NCBI GenBank assembly: GCA_030641585.1
Contig: DAOWHE010000028.1
Coordinates: 1-15,924 of the forward strand
Reading direction: 5' to 3'
DNA: 15,924 nt
Source of the DNA: Dehalococcoidales bacterium
GTDB taxonomy: Bacteria; Chloroflexota; Dehalococcoidia; Dehalococcoidales; ARS1013
Shown here: positions 14,304 to 15,924 of the stretch, in pieces
How positions within the stretch are numbered: position 1 is the first letter of the stretch
Layout: every line of letters starts with the position of its first letter
The notes under the pieces: model-generated
Seen by the model: only the letters and a program-made list of their open reading frames with translations
Database searches by the model: none
Told to the model about the DNA's origin: nothing
Translations under genes and position numbers: made by a program

Positions 14304-14765
14304 ATGGAACTTAAAAGCACAGCGTTTCAGGAAGGAGGGAGAATACCGGCAAAATACACCTGTGAGGGACAGGACATTTCGCCACCCCTTACCTGGGACG
14401 GGGTTCCCGAGCAGACCCAGTCCTTAGCTCTAATAATGGATGACCCGGATGCCCCGGTTGGGGTTTTTACCCACTGGGTCTTATTTAACATGCCACCTGA
14501 TAGACTCCAGTTGCCAGAGGCGATATCTAATGAGTCCCAGCTCCCCAGCGACACCCTGCAGGGCAAGAATGACTTTGGCAGATTGGGCTACGGTGGCCCC
14601 TGTCCACCGCCAGGCTATCCTCACCGGTATCGCTTTACCCTTTATGCACTAGACCAGCAGCTCAAGCTGAAGGCAGGTGTCTCCAAGAAGCAGCTTCTTA
14701 ATGCTATGCAGGGACACATCCTTGCCCAGGGTCAGCTCATTGGCACCTACCAGCGGTATATGTAA
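14304..14765 (+). CDS. PEBP / YbhB-YbcL family (Raf-kinase-inhibitor-like) protein
   Basis: 153 aa, the usual bacterial YbhB length. The family folds into a beta-sandwich with a small anion- or phosphate-binding pocket; the bacterial physiological role is not settled. Pocket motifs are DISPPLTW (24-31), DDPDAP (46-51), THWVLFNMP (56-64), and GYGGPCPPPGYPHRYRF (95-111) with His107. There is no signal peptide, so it is cytoplasmic. The ribosome binding site AGGAGG (14293-14298) lies five bases before the ATG, the strongest in the window, suggesting good translation. It may be co-transcribed with the HAD gene. Its stop is nine bases from the end of the convergent gene; a four-base-stem inverted repeat (GCCT...AGGC, 14769-14780) spans the junction and is too weak to call a terminator. 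Confidence 0.92.
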   Translation: MELKSTAFQEGGRIPAKYTCEGQDISPPLTWDGVPEQTQSLALIMDDPDAPVGVFTHWVLFNMPPDRLQLPEAISNESQLPSDTLQGKNDFGRLGYGGPCPPPGYPHRYRFTLYALDQQLKLKAGVSKKQLLNAMQGHILAQGQLIGTYQRYM

Positions 14766-14774
14766 TATGCCTTT

Positions 14775-15395
14775 CTAGGCTTGAGGCTCAGTCTGGCGTG
14801 CTCTGAACCAACGCCTAATCTCATCCAAGCTAGGTGGCGCTACATAGAATACCTGTATGTCCGATGGAAACTGAACCTGATGCCCTTCCCTCATCAGCAG
14901 CATCCCGGCCTCATCACTCCTGAGAGTCTTGTCTATCTTCTTAGCAATCTGGTCGTTTCTTCTTTTTTGAACCTCTATATATGACTGATAGACCTTGGCA
15001 ATTGCCGCCTGGCTCTGTAGGCCAACCGCCAAGCATCTGCTCCAGTCCATAAACTCAGCCAGCAAGTCACCGTCCTCAATTGGCCGAAGCTTAGCCCCCT
15101 TATCCAAAACGCCCTTAACAATTCGGTGACTTCCCGTACCTAGCGCCTTAATGGCTTTGAGCCCCTTCTTACCACCGGTGGGTGTTAGCTCATGATATAC
15201 TTTCTTCACCTGAGGCAGCTTCTCTTCCAGGTTTTTAAGTTGCGCCTGAACTTGGTCCCAGTACCGCTTAACCAGCTCCGAGAGGACAGGCTCAGGTTGC
15301 AGGGGCGTGAAAATAAGAGGCACAAAGAATAGTTTTCTGCCGGCTCTGAACTTACTAGCTAATGGCTTCTCTACCTTGCCCAATTGCTGTGACAT
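14775..15395 (-). CDS. Hypothetical protein, unrecognised family
   Basis: 206 aa from ATG 15395 (MSQQLGKVEKPLASKF); a GTG at 15431 would add twelve residues, but it has no ribosome binding site, while GGAGG stands twelve bases before 15395. I do not recognise the family with certainty. Visible features: a basic N-terminus, a hydrophobic stretch LFFVPLIFTPLQP (about 22-34) that is too short and too proline-rich for a clear membrane helix, a charged probably helical region (about 40-75, YWDQVQAQLKNLEEKL), and a C-terminal segment DEAGMLLMREGHQVQFPSDIQVFYVAPP. That segment faintly resembles release-factor-like (eRF1-type) ribosome-associated folds, a weak impression only. No signal peptide and a single internal cysteine. 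It lies downstream of the tRNA array on the same strand and could share its transcript. Confidence 0.65.
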   Translation of the reverse strand: MSQQLGKVEKPLASKFRAGRKLFFVPLIFTPLQPEPVLSELVKRYWDQVQAQLKNLEEKLPQVKKVYHELTPTGGKKGLKAIKALGTGSHRIVKGVLDKGAKLRPIEDGDLLAEFMDWSRCLAVGLQSQAAIAKVYQSYIEVQKRRNDQIAKKIDKTLRSDEAGMLLMREGHQVQFPSDIQVFYVAPPSLDEIRRWFRARQTEPQA

Positions 15396-15456
15396 GTTTT
15401 CCGTTGACCTCCATGTTAGAAGGGACTCCACAAAAGCTGTCTATAAAAAAGAGGAT

Positions 15457-15533
15457 TGGTAGCGCATACCGGATTCGAACCGGTGATCTCCTCCTTGAGA
15501 GGGAGGTGTCCTAAACCCCTAGACGAATGCGCC
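15457..15533 (-). tRNA. tRNA-Glu (CTC)
   Basis: Cloverleaf on the minus strand: acceptor GGCGCAT pairs with ATGCGCT, discriminator A, encoded CCA (15457-15459). The anticodon stem CCTCC/GGAGG encloses the loop CTCTCAA, giving anticodon CTC. The T arm is ACCGG-TTCGAAT-CCGGT. It is last in the array, 12 bases after tRNA-Gln. A run of six T (minus strand) starts six bases after the CCA and could aid termination. Confidence 0.95.
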
Positions 15534-15545
15534 ACATAAACACCA

Positions 15546-15619
15546 TGGCTGCCGAGCCTGGATTCGAACCAGGACTGGAGGATTCAAAGTCCTCTGTGCT
15601 ACCATTACACAACTCGGCA
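15546..15619 (-). tRNA. tRNA-Gln (TTG)
   Basis: Acceptor TGCCGAG pairs with CTCGGCA, discriminator G, encoded CCA (15546-15548). Anticodon stem GAGGA/TCCTC encloses CTTTGAA, giving anticodon TTG. The T arm CCTGG-TTCGAAT-CCAGG is intact. The weak first pair (T-A) and G discriminator are typical of glutamine tRNAs. Confidence 0.95.
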
Positions 15620-15649
15620 TAAGTCCGCTAGATTATAGTCCTTTCTTGA

Positions 15650-15738
15650 TGGTGCCGAAGGTCGGACTCGAACCGACACGAAGGTTACCCTTCAACAGTT
15701 TTTGAGACTGTCGCGTCTACCTATTCCGCCACTTCGGC
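15650..15738 (-). tRNA. tRNA-Leu (CAA)
   Basis: Acceptor GCCGAAG pairs with CTTCGGC, discriminator A, encoded CCA (15650-15652). Anticodon stem ACAGT/ACTGT encloses CTCAAAA, giving anticodon CAA. A long variable arm (TGAAGGGTAACCTTCG) marks it as a class II tRNA, explaining its greater length. The T arm GTCGG-TTCGAGT-CCGAC is intact. Confidence 0.95.
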
Positions 15739-15786
15739 TAGAGCAGAAGATAAGACCCCGACCTTTCATCAACACTTGAAGCCTTG

Positions 15787-15862
<76 letters not shown>

Positions 15863-15871
15863 ACAAGGATT

Positions 15872-15900
15872 ATTGTAGCTGTTGGCAGTATGAGTGTCAA
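15872..15900 (-). promoter_or_regulatory. Promoter of the tRNA array
   Basis: On the minus strand a perfect TTGACA (15900-15895) and TACAAT (15877-15872) are separated by 17 bases. The predicted start near 15865 is only about three bases before the mature 5' end of tRNA-Phe (15862). This is the strongest promoter match in the window and fits a highly expressed stable-RNA operon. Confidence 0.75.
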
Positions 15901-15924
15901 GAGAATGCTGCTGGAGCAGACCGG

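Noticed and set aside
15632..15637. Minus-strand TATAAT between tRNA-Leu and tRNA-Gln
   Set aside because: The hexamer at the right distance is CTTCGG inside the tRNA-Leu acceptor stem, a poor -35, so an internal promoter is not supported.

Overview
The window looks like chromosomal core DNA from an anaerobic bacterium, most likely a member of the Dehalococcoidia (phylum Chloroflexota). That placement is an inference. It rests on the overall style of the proteins, the 2-hydroxyacyl-CoA-dehydratase-type activase genes (typical of strict anaerobes), and a DnaD-like protein plus DnaC/DnaI-like ATPase directly behind rplI-dnaB. There is no CRISPR array, insertion sequence or prophage. Coding density is high; the longest gene-free stretch is 193 bases (147-339).

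Layout. (1) 1-5345, plus strand: the 3' end of one CoA-activase-type gene, then a fused two-half paralogue (708 aa), a BadF/HgdC-type ATPase activase, plsX and trxB, tightly packed from the fused gene onward. This joins an iron-sulfur, ATP-driven electron activation module to phospholipid precursor synthesis and thiol redox. (2) 5349-10024, plus strand: a promoter candidate, rplI, dnaB, a degenerate tandem repeat carrying decoy starts, a DnaD-domain protein, a helicase-loader-like protein made of two tandem AAA+ modules, and an HNH nuclease. Together these resemble the Firmicutes DnaB/DnaD/DnaI primosome, here beside the helicase gene. (3) 10109-13394, minus strand: a lysA-holB-ricT operon. 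(4) 13403-13484: back-to-back divergent promoters whose predicted start points lie within a few bases of the lysA and HAD start codons, suggesting leaderless messages. (5) 13497-14765, plus strand: a HAD-like hydrolase and a PEBP/YbhB-like protein. (6) 14775-15395, minus strand: an unrecognised protein. (7) 15457-15862, minus strand: four tRNA genes (transcribed Phe, Leu, Gln, Glu), all with encoded CCA, behind a strong consensus-like promoter whose predicted start nearly touches the first tRNA.

The most interesting items are the double-AAA+ loader next to DnaD and DnaB, in which only the second module keeps a sensor-1 Asn; the ~77-bp tandem repeat that copies the start region of the dnaD-like gene and leaves two tiny start-stop frames; the fused activase partner and its near-identical upstream tail; and the paired leaderless promoters. 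None is shown to be a new system by sequence reading alone.
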